A stretch of 64,000 nucleotides of DNA from Amycolatopsis sp. WQ 127309 (GTDB lineage: Bacteria; Actinomycetota; Actinomycetes; Mycobacteriales; Pseudonocardiaceae), in contig NZ_CP095481.1 in the NCBI RefSeq assembly GCF_023023025.1, forward strand, positions 9,313,001-9,377,000, given 5' to 3'. The notes beneath the pieces are model-generated. The model was not told where the DNA came from, did not search any database, and was given only the letters and a program-made list of their open reading frames with translations. The position numbers were made by a program, and so were the translations under genes. Of the stretch, positions 1 to 8,942 are shown one piece after another (the stretch's first letter is position 1; every line of letters begins with the position of its first letter).

Positions 1-30
1 TGGCTGACCGCGGCCTACGACTTCTCATGA
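1..30 (+). CDS. Possible 3' end of a gene entering from the left edge
   Basis: Frame 1 from the first base reads WLTAAYDFS and then a TGA stop at 28-30. It overlaps the stop codon of the converging TetR gene by a few bases, which is a common arrangement here. Only nine residues are visible, so no function can be given, and the frame could be chance. Confidence 0.3.
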   Translation, partial: WLTAAYDFS

Positions 31-567
31 CGGGCTGATCCCCCGCACCGCCAACCCCAGCAACCGCAACGCTTCCCCCGCCGGGTCACGGCCGTGCTCG
101 GTCGCCAGCACGATGCCCGTCACCACCGCGACCAGGTCCGCCGACGTCACCCCGGCCGGCACCGCGCCCGCCTCGATCGCGCGGCGCAGCACCGGTTCGC
201 CGGCGTCGGTGAGGCGGCCGCAGACGTGGTCGCCGCCGGAATCCTCGTCCGGGATCAGCGCCGCGGCCATGCCCCGTGCGGAGGCGGCGTACTCCGTCAA
301 CGCCGTGAGCCAGTCGAGCAGCGCGGCCCGCGGGTCCGCGGCATCGGCGAGAGTGAGGGCCCGGCCGTCCAGCGCGTCGACGCGTTCGCGGAACACGGCG
401 TCCAGCAGGGCGCGGCGGCTCGGGAAGTGCCGGCGCACGGTGGCCGAGCCGACGCCGGCCGTGCGGGCGATCTGCTCGAGGGACGCCTCCGCGCCGTGCT
501 CGGCGACCTCCCGTTCGGCGACGGCGAGGATCAGCGCGTAGTTGCGCTGGGCGTCGGACCGCCGCAT
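25..567 (-). CDS. TetR/AcrR family transcriptional repressor
   Basis: A 180-residue protein of usual TetR length. The N-terminal helix-turn-helix spans about residues 10-55 (ASLEQIARTAGVGSATVRRHF, with the typical GVGxxTxxxHFxxR pattern). The C-terminal half is an alpha-helical ligand-binding and dimer domain of the SbtR-like type. It starts at the ATG at 565-567 and diverges from an NmrA-like oxidoreductase gene. Two near-identical palindromes lie between the two starts, so it very likely represses both itself and the neighbour. The ligand is not predictable from sequence. Confidence 0.9.
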   Translation of the reverse strand: MRRSDAQRNYALILAVAEREVAEHGAEASLEQIARTAGVGSATVRRHFPSRRALLDAVFRERVDALDGRALTLADAADPRAALLDWLTALTEYAASARGMAAALIPDEDSGGDHVCGRLTDAGEPVLRRAIEAGAVPAGVTSADLVAVVTGIVLATEHGRDPAGEALRLLGLAVRGISPS

Positions 568-584
568 GGAACCTCCGGAAGTTT

Positions 585-605
585 AAGTGGCGGGGGCCGC
601 CACTT
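585..605. promoter_or_regulatory. TetR operator O1, perfect palindrome
   Basis: The arm AAGTGGCGG, three bases, then CCGCCACTT form a perfect 9-bp inverted repeat 18 bp upstream of the tetR start. A second copy follows at 628. Two copies in a divergent tetR/target spacer are the classic TetR operator arrangement. Assigning the site to this TetR is inference. Confidence 0.75.
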
Positions 606-627
606 GATGGCTATCGTAGCGGACACG

Positions 628-648
628 AAGTGGCGGGCCCCGCCATTT
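628..648. promoter_or_regulatory. TetR operator O2, near-perfect palindrome
   Basis: The arm AAGTGGCGG, GCC, then CCGCCATTT make a copy of the 585 palindrome with one arm mismatch. The two sites are 43 bp apart start to start, about four helical turns, so two dimers would lie on the same DNA face. This copy is 21 bp upstream of the oxidoreductase start and would cover its promoter. Confidence 0.75.
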
Positions 649-669
649 AGTCGTCCGAAGGAGTTTCCC

Positions 670-1569
670 ATGTCCCCCGTCCTCGTCACCGGCGCCACCG
701 GCAAGCAGGGTGGCGCCACCGCCCGCGCGCTGCTCGCCGCGGGCACCGAAGTCCGCGCCCTCGTCCGCGACCCCGGCACCGCACGGGCCGACGCCGTCCG
801 GGCGCTCGGCGCCGAGCTCGTCACCGGCGACCTCTACGACGCCGGTTCGCTCGGCCCGGCGCTCAAGGGCGTGCGGGGCGTGTTCTCCGTGCAGCTGCCC
901 GACCTGACCGACCTCGACGGCGACTCCGAATGGGTCCAGGCCCGCAACCTGGTCGACGCCGCCCGGGACGCGGGCGTGGCGCAGTTCGTGCACGCGTCGG
1001 TCTCCGGGGCCGGGCAGCACCGCTCGGCGCCGGGCTGGGCCGAGGGCCGCTGGAAGTCGATGGAGCACTACCTGGAGACGAAGACCGCGATCCAGGATCG
1101 CGTCCGCGAAGCCGGTTTCGCGCACTGGACGTTGCTCAAGCCCGGGTTCTTCATGGAGAACTTCCTGCCGCCGTCGTTCCTGCTCCCCCACGGCGTCGGC
1201 GGCGGGCTGGTGACGTCCATCAAGCCGGGCACCGAACTCTCGCTCGTCGCCGTCGCCGACATCGGTGCCGCGGCCGCGGCGGCCTTCGCCGACCCGGCGC
1301 GCTTCGACGGCGTCGAGCTGGAACTCGCCAGTGAGCGCCGGACGATGGCGGGCGTCGCGGAGGTGCTCTCCCGCGTCCACGGCGTGGAGATCACCGCGCC
1401 CGACATGACCTCGGCGGAAGCCGTGGCGGCCGGCGCGCCCGCGTTCACCGTGCGGCACGAGTGGACGAACGAGATCGGCCACCCCGCGCGCCCGGAGTTC
1501 GCGCGGGCCCTCGGCATCCCGCTGACGTCCTTCGCTGACTGGGCGGACGCGCACCTGACAGCGGGCTGA
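670..1569 (+). CDS. NmrA/HSCARG-like NAD(P)-binding protein
   Basis: A 299-residue Rossmann protein of the atypical short-chain reductase type. The N-terminus VLVTGATGKQGGATARALLAAG carries the GxxGxxG nucleotide-binding loop (residues 7-13). NmrA-family members bind NAD(P) as redox sensors or reduce quinone-like substrates. The frame is open far upstream, but the ATG at 670 is chosen because the Rossmann strand begins there and a GAAGGAG ribosome site precedes it. It diverges from the TetR gene with the shared operators, so it is probably induced by that regulator's ligand. The substrate is unknown. Confidence 0.88.
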   Translation: MSPVLVTGATGKQGGATARALLAAGTEVRALVRDPGTARADAVRALGAELVTGDLYDAGSLGPALKGVRGVFSVQLPDLTDLDGDSEWVQARNLVDAARDAGVAQFVHASVSGAGQHRSAPGWAEGRWKSMEHYLETKTAIQDRVREAGFAHWTLLKPGFFMENFLPPSFLLPHGVGGGLVTSIKPGTELSLVAVADIGAAAAAAFADPARFDGVELELASERRTMAGVAEVLSRVHGVEITAPDMTSAEAVAAGAPAFTVRHEWTNEIGHPARPEFARALGIPLTSFADWADAHLTAG

Positions 1570-1591
1570 TCTTCCCGCTACGGTCGGCGGC

Positions 1592-2062
1592 ATGGCCAAG
1601 CCTCCCCACCTCCCCGCGACCACGCCCGGCGGCAAGTGCGTCTTCTGCGCGATCGCCACCGGGCAAGCCCCAGCGACCCTCGTGCACGAGGACGACGAGT
1701 TCGTCGCCGTCGTCGACCTGCGCCCGGTGTCGACGGGCCACCTGCTGGTGCTCCCCCGGGCCCACCACGAGGGCCTGGCCGACCTCCCCGCGGCGGCGGG
1801 GGCCCGGATGTTCACGATCGCGCAGACGCTCGCGGCCGCGTTGCGCCGCACGGAGATCCGGACCGAGGGGATCAACCTGTTCCTGGCCGACGGCACCGCC
1901 GCGGGCCAGGAGATCCCCCACGTCCACCTGCACGTGATCCCCCGCCACGCGGACGACGGCTTCGTCCTGAGCGCGGACTGGCGGGTCCGGGAGCGGGCCG
2001 AGCTGGAGGAGGTCGGCGAGCAGGTCCGCGCGGCACTCCGAAGTCAGGCCGCGACCGCGTAG
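1592..2062 (+). CDS. HIT family hydrolase
   Basis: A 156-residue histidine-triad protein. The signature HVHLHVIPR (near residues 110-118) supplies the catalytic His of nucleotide hydrolases and transferases such as Hint and AP4A hydrolases. An N-terminal CxxC (CVFC) is typical of this bacterial subgroup. Likely reactions are hydrolysis of adenosine phosphoramidates or dinucleoside polyphosphates; which one cannot be told. It lies 22 bp after the NmrA gene, so it may be read through from it. The last 19 bp overlap the converging monooxygenase gene. Confidence 0.92.
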   Translation: MAKPPHLPATTPGGKCVFCAIATGQAPATLVHEDDEFVAVVDLRPVSTGHLLVLPRAHHEGLADLPAAAGARMFTIAQTLAAALRRTEIRTEGINLFLADGTAAGQEIPHVHLHVIPRHADDGFVLSADWRVRERAELEEVGEQVRAALRSQAATA

Positions 2063-3261
2063 TCCTTCAGCACCAACGCGTTCGCGGCCTCGCGGATGGG
2101 GCCGGCGATCTGCTCCAGGATGCGGTTGCGGCCCGGCATGTAGGGCATCAGCTTGATCATCCGGGTGTTGAACCACGCGAACGCGCGGGACTGCGGGATG
2201 ATGCCGCGCAGTGCGGACTTCGCCAGGGCCTGGTTCTTCTCGATGTACGGCCGCATCTCGGTTTCGTACCGCTCGAACGCCACCGTGAAGTCGCCCGCGG
2301 CCGCGGCCAGTTCGCCCGCCAGGACGTACGCGCCCGCCAAGGCCAGGCTCGTTCCCTGGCCCGAGGCCGGGGACGGGCAGTAGCCCGCGTCGCCGACGAG
2401 GGTCACGCGCCCGGCCGACACCCGGTCCATCAGGATCTGGCACACCGGGTCGAAGTAGAAGTCGTCGGCCGCGCGCATCGACTCCAGCAGCTCCGGGACC
2501 TGCCAGCCGAGGCCGGCGAACTGGTCCGCGACGAGGTTCTTCTGGCCGCCGACGTCACGCCGGTCATACGGCAGATCCGTGCCGCTGAACCAGAACGCGG
2601 CCTTCGCGTCGGCGGCGCGGGCCGTGCTGTAGACGTTGACCATCTTGCCCGGCGCCGCCGAGTGCAGCAGCTCCCAGCGGTCCAGGTCGAAGCTGTTGGG
2701 CACGGTCGAGATCGAGATGTAGGCGTCGAACCGCTTCAAGAACCGCTCCTCCGGGCCGAACGCCAGCGCGCGGACGCCGGAGTGCAGGCCGTCGGCGCCG
2801 ACGACCAGGTCGAAGCGGCGGGGCGCGCCGTGGGCGAAGGTGACGTGGACGCCGTCCGCGCGCTCGTCGAGCCCGGTGATCCAGTCGCCGAAGACGTACT
2901 CGACGTCGTCGCGGGTGTGCTCGTAGAGGATCTTCGCCAGGTCGCCGCGCAGGATCTCGGTGTCGTCGCCGTCGCGGAAGCCGAACGTGTCGGCGTCCAG
3001 CTTCGCGACCTGCTTGCCGCGCTTGTTCACGAACCCCGCGCCGCGCATGTCGGTGGCGACCGCGTGCACCTGCTCCAGCAGGCCCATCCGGCGGACGACG
3101 TCGACGGCGGTGCCGCGGATGTCGACCTTGTAGCCGCCTTCGCGCAGGCTCGGAGCGCGCTCGACGATCGTCGGGCGGAAGCCGTGGTGGTGCAGCCACC
3201 AGGCGAGGGCGGGGCCGGCGACGCTGGCGCCGGAGATCAGGATTTCTCGGTTGTTCGTCAT
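2044..3261 (-). CDS. FAD-dependent aromatic-type monooxygenase (group A)
   Basis: A 405-residue flavoprotein of the PHBH/TetX class. An N-terminal dinucleotide-binding loop (ISGASVAGPALAWWL, residues 7-21), a DG motif (VVGADGLHSGVR) and a C-terminal GD motif (VTLVGDAGYCPSPASGQGTS) are all present, so FAD and NAD(P)H use is expected. The ATG at 3261 is chosen because the FAD fold starts there. It is the last gene of an operon with epoxide hydrolase and a SARP regulator, 31 bp after the regulator's stop. Related proteins hydroxylate aromatic compounds or antibiotics; this substrate is unknown. Confidence 0.9.
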   Translation of the reverse strand: MTNNREILISGASVAGPALAWWLHHHGFRPTIVERAPSLREGGYKVDIRGTAVDVVRRMGLLEQVHAVATDMRGAGFVNKRGKQVAKLDADTFGFRDGDDTEILRGDLAKILYEHTRDDVEYVFGDWITGLDERADGVHVTFAHGAPRRFDLVVGADGLHSGVRALAFGPEERFLKRFDAYISISTVPNSFDLDRWELLHSAAPGKMVNVYSTARAADAKAAFWFSGTDLPYDRRDVGGQKNLVADQFAGLGWQVPELLESMRAADDFYFDPVCQILMDRVSAGRVTLVGDAGYCPSPASGQGTSLALAGAYVLAGELAAAAGDFTVAFERYETEMRPYIEKNQALAKSALRGIIPQSRAFAWFNTRMIKLMPYMPGRNRILEQIAGPIREAANALVLKDYAVAA

Positions 3262-3292
3262 GCTCAGCAGCGTGGGCGCGGCCGCTGACCGC

Positions 3293-6200
3293 TCACGAAC
3301 CGAGCGCGAACCGCGGCTGACCGAAGTCCTGAAGCGCCTGGTCAGGCGGCATTTCCCGGCCCTGCTCGAACGCCTTGACGTAGGCATCGCCGCCGATGCG
3401 GACCCGCACGGCCCCGGCCACCGCCGCGACGTCGGCGTCTCCGGTGACCTCCGTGCCGCGCAGCCCGACGGCGACGCCGAGCAGGAACGCCGCCCGCTCG
3501 TCCTCGGCCCGGGCGGCGAGCACGCCGGCCAGCCCTTCGACGGCCTGCGCCGCGCCCGGCAGGTTCGCGTGCTCCAACGCCGTCGCCAGCGCTTCCTGGT
3601 GCAGTTCGGTCGCCTCGTCGAGGTGCCCTTCGGCCGCGGCGGTCCAGCCGAAGCCGGTGTACAGCCCGATCCGCGTCTCGCCGCCGGTCACCGGGTCGAC
3701 GGCCAGGCCGACGGCCGAGGCGTACCAGCGCCGGGCCGCGGCCAGGTCGCCCGCGTGCCGCGCGATCTCGCCGAGCCCGCCGCGGGCCCGGGCGAGCGTC
3801 AACGTCGTGCCCACCGCTCGCGCCTGCTCGGCGGCGGCTTCGTAGTCGGCCCGCGCGGCCGCGGTGTCCCCGGCCCGCAGCATCCCGTCGGCGCGGCGGC
3901 ACAGCAGGTCGGCGGCGTCCTCGCCCGCTCCCAGTTCGCCGGCCAGCCGGACGGACTCGTCCATCAGCTCGCGGAACCGCGCGTGGTCGCCGCGCCAGTC
4001 GGCGAACTCCGCGAGCTTCTCCAGCGCGCTCGCCTGCCCCCAGCGGTCGCCGAGGTCGCGAAACCCTTGCAGGGACGCCGAAAAGTGTGCTTCGGCCTCG
4101 TCGATCCGGCCGCGGTACTGCGCGCCGAGGCCGTCGCCGATCCGCGCGAACGCCCGCGACCAGGTGTCCGGGCCGATCAGCGCGGCGAGGCGTTCGCCGT
4201 CCGATGCCTTGGTGCGCGGGGAAAACGCCCACAGCAGGAACAGGTACGGGTACCGCAGCGATCCCGTGAGCCGGCGCAGGATCGGCTCGATCCCGACATC
4301 GGTGGCCGACGCGTGGATCAGGCAGACGACGTACTCCTCGTCGAGCTCCGGCGGCGGTTCGGGGCCGACGGCGGCGAGCACGGCGTCCGCGAACGGCCGG
4401 GCCTCACTGCGCAACCCGCGCAGCCACCAGTACCACGTCAGGGCCGCGACCAGCCGCAACGCGACGTCCGGCGCTTCGGCGACGCTCCAGCGCAGCGCCG
4501 CGTGCAGGTCGGCGTGCTCGGCGGTCAGCTCCGCCAGGACCGTGAGCTGGTCCGCGCCCCGCAGTTTCGGCTCGGCCGTGCGGGCGAGGTCGAGGAAGTA
4601 CTTCGCGTGCGCCGCGTGGTCGCCGGTGCCCTGCTCCGCGCAGAACGCCCGGATCGTCTCCAGCATCCGGTAGCGGCCGCCGTCGTACTCGACGAGCGAC
4701 TTCTCGACGAGCCCGGTGAGCAGGTCGTCGGCGTCCGGGACGGCGCAGACGCGCTCGACGGCGTCGAGGTGCGCGCCGCCGGCGAACACCGCGAACCGCC
4801 CGGCGAGCCGCTGCTCGTCGGGTTCCAGGAGGTCCCAGCTCCACTCGACGACGCCGCGCAGCGTGCGGTGCCGCGGTTCGGCGGTGCGCTCGCCGCGCGA
4901 CAGCAGCCGGAAGCGGTCGTCGAGGCGGGCGGCGACGTCTTCGGCGGTCAGCGACCGCAGCCGCGCGGCGGCCAGTTCGATCGCCAGGGGCAGGCCGTCC
5001 AGCGCGGCGCAGATCCGGGACACCGTGGCGGGATCGAGGACCACGCCGGGGACCACGGCTGCCGCCCGGTCACCGAAGAGCCGCTCGGCGGCGCCGGCGG
5101 CCAGCGCGCCGACCGGCACCAGCGTCTCGCCGGTCAGGCCGAGGGCCTCCCGGCTGGTGGCCAGCACGCGCAGGCCGGGGCACGCGCCGAGCAGCCGCCG
5201 GACCAGCCGCGCGGCCTCGGCGACGACGTGCTCGCAGTTGTCGAGGACCAGCAGCAGCGGCCGGTCGGCGAGGCCGGCGGCCAGCCGGTCGGCCGGGCCG
5301 GCCGCCGCGGCCGCGGACAGCACGCCCTGTTCGCGCAGGCCCAACGCGGCGAGCACGGCCTGCGGGACTTCGGTCGTCGTCGCCAGTTCGACGAAACACA
5401 CCTCGCCGGGCTCGCGCGACGCGGCTTCGACGGCAAGCCGGGTCTTGCCCGCGCCGCCCGGCCCGGTGAGCGTGACGAGCCGCGCGGCCCGCAGGGTCGT
5501 GCGCAGCCGATCCAGTTCGGCGCGCTCGACGAACCCGCTGAGCGGCACCGGAACCCGGCGCGCCGGGGCGGGCGCGGCGGCCCGCAGGACCGCGACGTGC
5601 GCGTCCGCCAGCTCCGGCGACGGGTCGGCGCCCAGCTCGTCGGCCAGCCGGTCCCGGGTCTCGGCGAACACGGCCAGGGCCTCGGCGGAGCGGCCGCCGC
5701 CGTGCAGCGCGCGCATCAGCTGGGCCGCGAGCCGTTCCCGCAGCGGGTGTTCGCGGGTGAGCTCCCGCAGTTCCGCGACGAGCCGTTCGTGCTGACCGAG
5801 GGCCAGCCCGGCCTCGATCCGGTCCTCGGTCGCGGCCGCGCGCAGCTCCGCCAGCCGGGCCGCGCGCGGCGGGTCCGCGAGCCCGTCGAGCGCCGGACCG
5901 CGCCACAGCGCGAGCGCTTCACCGAACAGCGCCAGCTTGGCCGCCGGATCCGCTGTCTCCCGGGCCTGCGCGGTGAGTCGTTCGAAGCGGTGGACGTCGA
6001 CGTCCTGGGGGTCGACGGCCAGCCGGTACCCGGCGGGGGTGAACTCGACCAGGCCGTCAGGCGCGCCGCCGTCCCGCAACCGCCGTCGCAGCCGGGAGAC
6101 CTGGGACTGCAGGGCTTCGGCGGCGCCCTCCGGCGGCTGCTCGCCGTGCAGGCCGTCGATGAGCCGCTCGGCGCTGATGACGCGCCCGGCGTCGAGGGCC

Positions 6201-6316
6201 AGCAACGCGAGCAGCCCCCGCAGCTGCGGCCCGCCGAGGGCGACCGGCGTCCCGTCGGGACCGTGGGCTTCGACCGGCCCGAGGATGGCGAACTGCACGC
6301 CGCCGAGTATGGCCAC
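3293..6316 (-). CDS. SARP/AfsR-type regulator: BTAD, NB-ARC ATPase and TPR tail
   Basis: A 1007-residue regulator. Residues 1-90 form an OmpR-like winged helix and 95-245 the bacterial transcriptional activation domain. A STAND ATPase follows, with Walker A LTGPGGAGKTRLAVE near residue 283 and Walker B-like LLLVLDNCEHV. The last ~350 residues are helical TPR-like repeats. Such proteins usually activate secondary-metabolism or specialised operons after an ATP/ligand switch. The GTG at 6316 directly abuts the epoxide hydrolase stop; the internal GTG at 6298, giving the family-typical VQFAILGPVE start, is equally possible. The gene sits between epoxide hydrolase and monooxygenase in one operon. 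Confidence 0.92.
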   Translation of the reverse strand: MAILGGVQFAILGPVEAHGPDGTPVALGGPQLRGLLALLALDAGRVISAERLIDGLHGEQPPEGAAEALQSQVSRLRRRLRDGGAPDGLVEFTPAGYRLAVDPQDVDVHRFERLTAQARETADPAAKLALFGEALALWRGPALDGLADPPRAARLAELRAAATEDRIEAGLALGQHERLVAELRELTREHPLRERLAAQLMRALHGGGRSAEALAVFAETRDRLADELGADPSPELADAHVAVLRAAAPAPARRVPVPLSGFVERAELDRLRTTLRAARLVTLTGPGGAGKTRLAVEAASREPGEVCFVELATTTEVPQAVLAALGLREQGVLSAAAAAGPADRLAAGLADRPLLLVLDNCEHVVAEAARLVRRLLGACPGLRVLATSREALGLTGETLVPVGALAAGAAERLFGDRAAAVVPGVVLDPATVSRICAALDGLPLAIELAAARLRSLTAEDVAARLDDRFRLLSRGERTAEPRHRTLRGVVEWSWDLLEPDEQRLAGRFAVFAGGAHLDAVERVCAVPDADDLLTGLVEKSLVEYDGGRYRMLETIRAFCAEQGTGDHAAHAKYFLDLARTAEPKLRGADQLTVLAELTAEHADLHAALRWSVAEAPDVALRLVAALTWYWWLRGLRSEARPFADAVLAAVGPEPPPELDEEYVVCLIHASATDVGIEPILRRLTGSLRYPYLFLLWAFSPRTKASDGERLAALIGPDTWSRAFARIGDGLGAQYRGRIDEAEAHFSASLQGFRDLGDRWGQASALEKLAEFADWRGDHARFRELMDESVRLAGELGAGEDAADLLCRRADGMLRAGDTAAARADYEAAAEQARAVGTTLTLARARGGLGEIARHAGDLAAARRWYASAVGLAVDPVTGGETRIGLYTGFGWTAAAEGHLDEATELHQEALATALEHANLPGAAQAVEGLAGVLAARAEDERAAFLLGVAVGLRGTEVTGDADVAAVAGAVRVRIGGDAYVKAFEQGREMPPDQALQDFGQPRFALGS

Positions 6317-7447
6317 TCACAGGCGCAGCTGGCGGAAGAACGCGCGGATGTCGGCCACGAGCAGCTCACCCGCCTCCATCGCCGCGAAGTGGCCGCCCTC
6401 GGCGAAGTCCGACCAGTGCTCGATCTTCCCCTCGGGGTCCATGATCCGCCGGACCACGGGCGAGCTGTCGAACACGGCCCAGCCCGCCGGGACGTCGGCC
6501 GGCGCCAGCCAGCCGTGGCCGGAGTGGGCGGCCTCGTAGAGGAACCGGGCCGCCGTCGCGCCGCTGCGGGTGAACCAGTACAGGCCGACCGTCGTCAGCA
6601 GCCGGTCGCGGCCGATCCCGCCGGCGGAGTTCGTCCACGCCTCGAACTTCTCGGCGATCCACGCCAGCTGCCCGACCGGCGAGTCGGTGAGCCCGGCGGC
6701 GATCGTCTCGGGCGTGTGGGACTGCAGATCCAGGTAGCCTCGCCGGGCCTTCCAGGCTTCCCGGGCCGCGTCCAGCTCGGCCTGCTCGGCCTCGGTCAGG
6801 TTCTCGGGCATCGGGAGCTGCTCGCCGGCGAGGGCGATGGTCCCGCGGTCGCTGTTCACGTGCGTGCCGAGGACGCGCTCCGGGTAGAGCGCCGCGAGCC
6901 GGCCGGTGACGCCCGCGCCGATGTCGCCGCCCTGCGCGGCGAAGCGGTCGTACCCGAGGCGCGTCATCAGCACGGCGAAGGCGTCGGTCGTGCGCGCCAG
7001 CTCCCACCCGGGCCCGCTCAACGGCGTCGAGAACCCGAAGCCCGGCAGCGACGGGACGACGACGTGGAAGGCGTCCGGGCCGGGCTCGGTCAGCGGGCCG
7101 AGCACGTCGAGGAACTCGGCGAAGGAACTGGGATAACCGTGGGTGAGCAGCAGCGGCATCGCGTCGGCGCGGGGTGAGCGGACGTGCAGGAAGTGGATGG
7201 TCTGGCCGTCGATCTCGGTCGTGAACTGCGGGAAGGCGTTGAGCGCGGCCTCCTGTGCCCGCCAGTCGTAGCCGGTCCGCCAATAGTCGGCCAGCTCGCG
7301 GACGCGCTCGGGCGGGATGCCGCGGGACCAGTCCGGCTCGTCGCCGGGCACCGGCTCGGGGTACCGGGCGGCGTCCAGGCGCCGGTGCAGCTCGTCCAGC
7401 TCGGCCTGCGGGATCTCGACGCGGAAGGGGCGGATGTCGTTCGTCAT
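6317..7447 (-). CDS. Epoxide hydrolase (EHN plus alpha/beta-hydrolase)
   Basis: A 376-residue protein. Residues 1-110 match the epoxide hydrolase N-terminal domain ([20 protein letters not shown] ... [15 protein letters not shown]) and the rest is an alpha/beta-hydrolase. The nucleophile is the Asp in [10 protein letters not shown] and the oxyanion motif is HGYPSS. It hydrolyses epoxides to diols in the microsomal-EH-like manner. The ATG at 7447 begins the conserved domain. As first gene of the operon with SARP and flavin monooxygenase, it could act on an epoxide made by an oxygenase. It diverges from a WYL regulator with a palindrome between them. Confidence 0.92.
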   Translation of the reverse strand: MTNDIRPFRVEIPQAELDELHRRLDAARYPEPVPGDEPDWSRGIPPERVRELADYWRTGYDWRAQEAALNAFPQFTTEIDGQTIHFLHVRSPRADAMPLLLTHGYPSSFAEFLDVLGPLTEPGPDAFHVVVPSLPGFGFSTPLSGPGWELARTTDAFAVLMTRLGYDRFAAQGGDIGAGVTGRLAALYPERVLGTHVNSDRGTIALAGEQLPMPENLTEAEQAELDAAREAWKARRGYLDLQSHTPETIAAGLTDSPVGQLAWIAEKFEAWTNSAGGIGRDRLLTTVGLYWFTRSGATAARFLYEAAHSGHGWLAPADVPAGWAVFDSSPVVRRIMDPEGKIEHWSDFAEGGHFAAMEAGELLVADIRAFFRQLRL

Positions 7448-7469
7448 GAGCAGGACGCTAGAAGCCATT

Positions 7470-7488
7470 GCGGAAGGGTTCCTTCCGC
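7470..7488. promoter_or_regulatory. Operator-like palindrome between epoxide hydrolase and WYL regulator
   Basis: The perfect 8-bp arms GCGGAAGG and CCTTCCGC are separated by GTT. The site sits in the 62-bp divergent spacer, 22 bp upstream of both starts. It is best explained as the binding site of the WYL/DeoR-type regulator at 7510; that assignment is inferred from position. Confidence 0.65.
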
Positions 7489-7509
7489 GATTCCTGGCAT
7501 CCTCGAAGG

Positions 7510-8475
7510 ATGTTGCAGACCTCCGCACGGCTCCTGCGGTTGCTGTCGCTGCTCGAAACGCGGCGCGACTGGACCGGCGCCGACCTGGCCGGCCGGCTCG
7601 GTGTCACCACGCGCACCGTCCGCGCCGACGTCGGCAAGCTGCGCGACCTCGGCTACCCGGTCGAGGCCTCCCCCGGCGTCCAGGGCGGGTACCGGCTCGG
7701 CGCGGGCGCGCAGCTGCCGCCGTTGCTGCTGGACGACGACGAGGCCGTGGCGGTCGCGGTCGGGCTGCGGACCGCCGCGGGGGTCGCCGGCATCGAGGAG
7801 ACGTCGGTGCGCGCGCTCGCGAAGCTCGAGCAGGTGCTGCCGTCGCGACTGCGGCACCGGGTGCACGCGCTGCAGGCCGCGACGGTCGCGGTGCCCGGCA
7901 CCGGCCCGGCCGTCGACGCCGACGTGCTGAGCGTCATCGCGTCGGCGATCCGGGCCGGCGAGCGGCTGCGGTTCGATTACACCAGCCACGAGGGCGCGGA
8001 CAGCCGCCGCGACGTCGAGCCGCACCGCCTGGTCAGCTGGGGCCGGCGCTGGTACCTGGTCGCGTGGGACACCGGCCGCGAAGACTGGCGCACGTTCCGC
8101 GTCGACCGACTGACCCCGCGGACGCCGAACGGGCCGCGGTTCACCCCGCGCGAGCCGCCGGAGGGTGACGTCGTGCGGTTCGTGCAGCGCAGTGCGGGCG
8201 CGGCGACCTGGCGCTACCACGCGAAAGTCCGGCTGCACGCTTCGGCCGGGCACGTGCGAGCCCGGCTGCCGCTCGCCGTCGACGTCACGGCCGAGGGGCC
8301 GGACCGGTGTGTCGCGGAGGTCGGGTCCGACCACGCGCCGATGCTCGCGCTGTACCTGGGCCTGCTCGAGGTGGACTTCGAGGTGCTCGACGCGCCGGAG
8401 CTCGCCCGGGAGCTGGCGAAGGCGGGCGAGCGGTTCCTGCGGGCTAGCGCAGGGAGTTCGCCAGCTCCTCGATGA
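7510..8475 (+). CDS. WYL-domain helix-turn-helix regulator (YafY-like)
   Basis: A 321-residue protein. It has an N-terminal DeoR/HTH_11-type winged helix ([40 protein letters not shown]) and a WYL domain from about residue 135 ([11 protein letters not shown] ... [19 protein letters not shown]). A C-terminal WCX-like extension follows. WYL regulators sense a small ligand or nucleic acid. The ATG at 7510 is preceded by CGAAGGA. Orientation and the intervening palindrome imply control of the epoxide hydrolase/SARP/monooxygenase operon. The 3' end overlaps the converging AHSA1 gene by 32 bp. Confidence 0.9.
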   Translation: MLQTSARLLRLLSLLETRRDWTGADLAGRLGVTTRTVRADVGKLRDLGYPVEASPGVQGGYRLGAGAQLPPLLLDDDEAVAVAVGLRTAAGVAGIEETSVRALAKLEQVLPSRLRHRVHALQAATVAVPGTGPAVDADVLSVIASAIRAGERLRFDYTSHEGADSRRDVEPHRLVSWGRRWYLVAWDTGREDWRTFRVDRLTPRTPNGPRFTPREPPEGDVVRFVQRSAGAATWRYHAKVRLHASAGHVRARLPLAVDVTAEGPDRCVAEVGSDHAPMLALYLGLLEVDFEVLDAPELARELAKAGERFLRASAGSSPAPR

Positions 8476-8941
8476 TGTTCAGCTGTTCCTGCACCCCGGC
8501 TTCCATTCCGGACTCGAGGATGACGTCACGCAGGGCCTTCGAAGTCGTCTGGGTCAGCAGGCGCACCACCGTGCGGTCGCCGTCGAGGGCGTCGAAGGTG
8601 ACGGTGTTGACGGGCACGTCCGGCTCCGCCAACGGCGGGCCGCTCTCGAAGACCTCGGTGAAGACGATCTTCTCGTCCGGCACGATCTCGCGGTACTCGC
8701 CGTGGAAGGCGACCTCGAAGCCCACGTCCGCCTTCATCACGTACCGCCAGCGGCCGCCGGGGCGCAGGTCCATCTCGACCTCGGTGGTCGTCCCGCGGTG
8801 CCCGGCCCACCAGCGGCTCACCAGCTCGGGCGTGGTCCACGCGCGGTAGACCAGGTGCCTCGGCGCGTTGAACTCCCGCGTGATGAGGATCTGTTCGTCG
8901 CTCGGCAGGGTGATCTTCGCGCTGCTCGCCGTTTCCACCAT
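8444..8941 (-). CDS. SRPBCC / AHSA1-like protein
   Basis: A 165-residue START-like (Bet v1 fold) protein. It has the family pattern ITREFNAPRHLVYRAWTTPELVSRWW near the N-terminus and PGGRWRYVM in the middle. These proteins form a hydrophobic ligand cavity, and no catalytic residues are recognised. It starts one base after the stop of the ArsR regulator (TGA-C-ATG), so the two are translationally coupled. ArsR-AHSA1 pairs are very common in actinobacteria, but the ligand is generally unknown. Confidence 0.9.
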   Translation of the reverse strand: MVETASSAKITLPSDEQILITREFNAPRHLVYRAWTTPELVSRWWAGHRGTTTEVEMDLRPGGRWRYVMKADVGFEVAFHGEYREIVPDEKIVFTEVFESGPPLAEPDVPVNTVTFDALDGDRTVVRLLTQTTSKALRDVILESGMEAGVQEQLNIIEELANSLR

Positions 8942-8942
8942 G

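Noticed and set aside
3251..7177. 1308-codon open frame on the plus strand
   Set aside because: It is antisense to the SARP and epoxide hydrolase genes, has an Arg/Gly/Pro-rich composition typical of GC-rich shadow frames, and lacks any domain pattern.
8472..8849. Plus-strand frames antisense to the AHSA1 gene
   Set aside because: No start context and no coding bias. The minus-strand frame gives a full AHSA1 protein.
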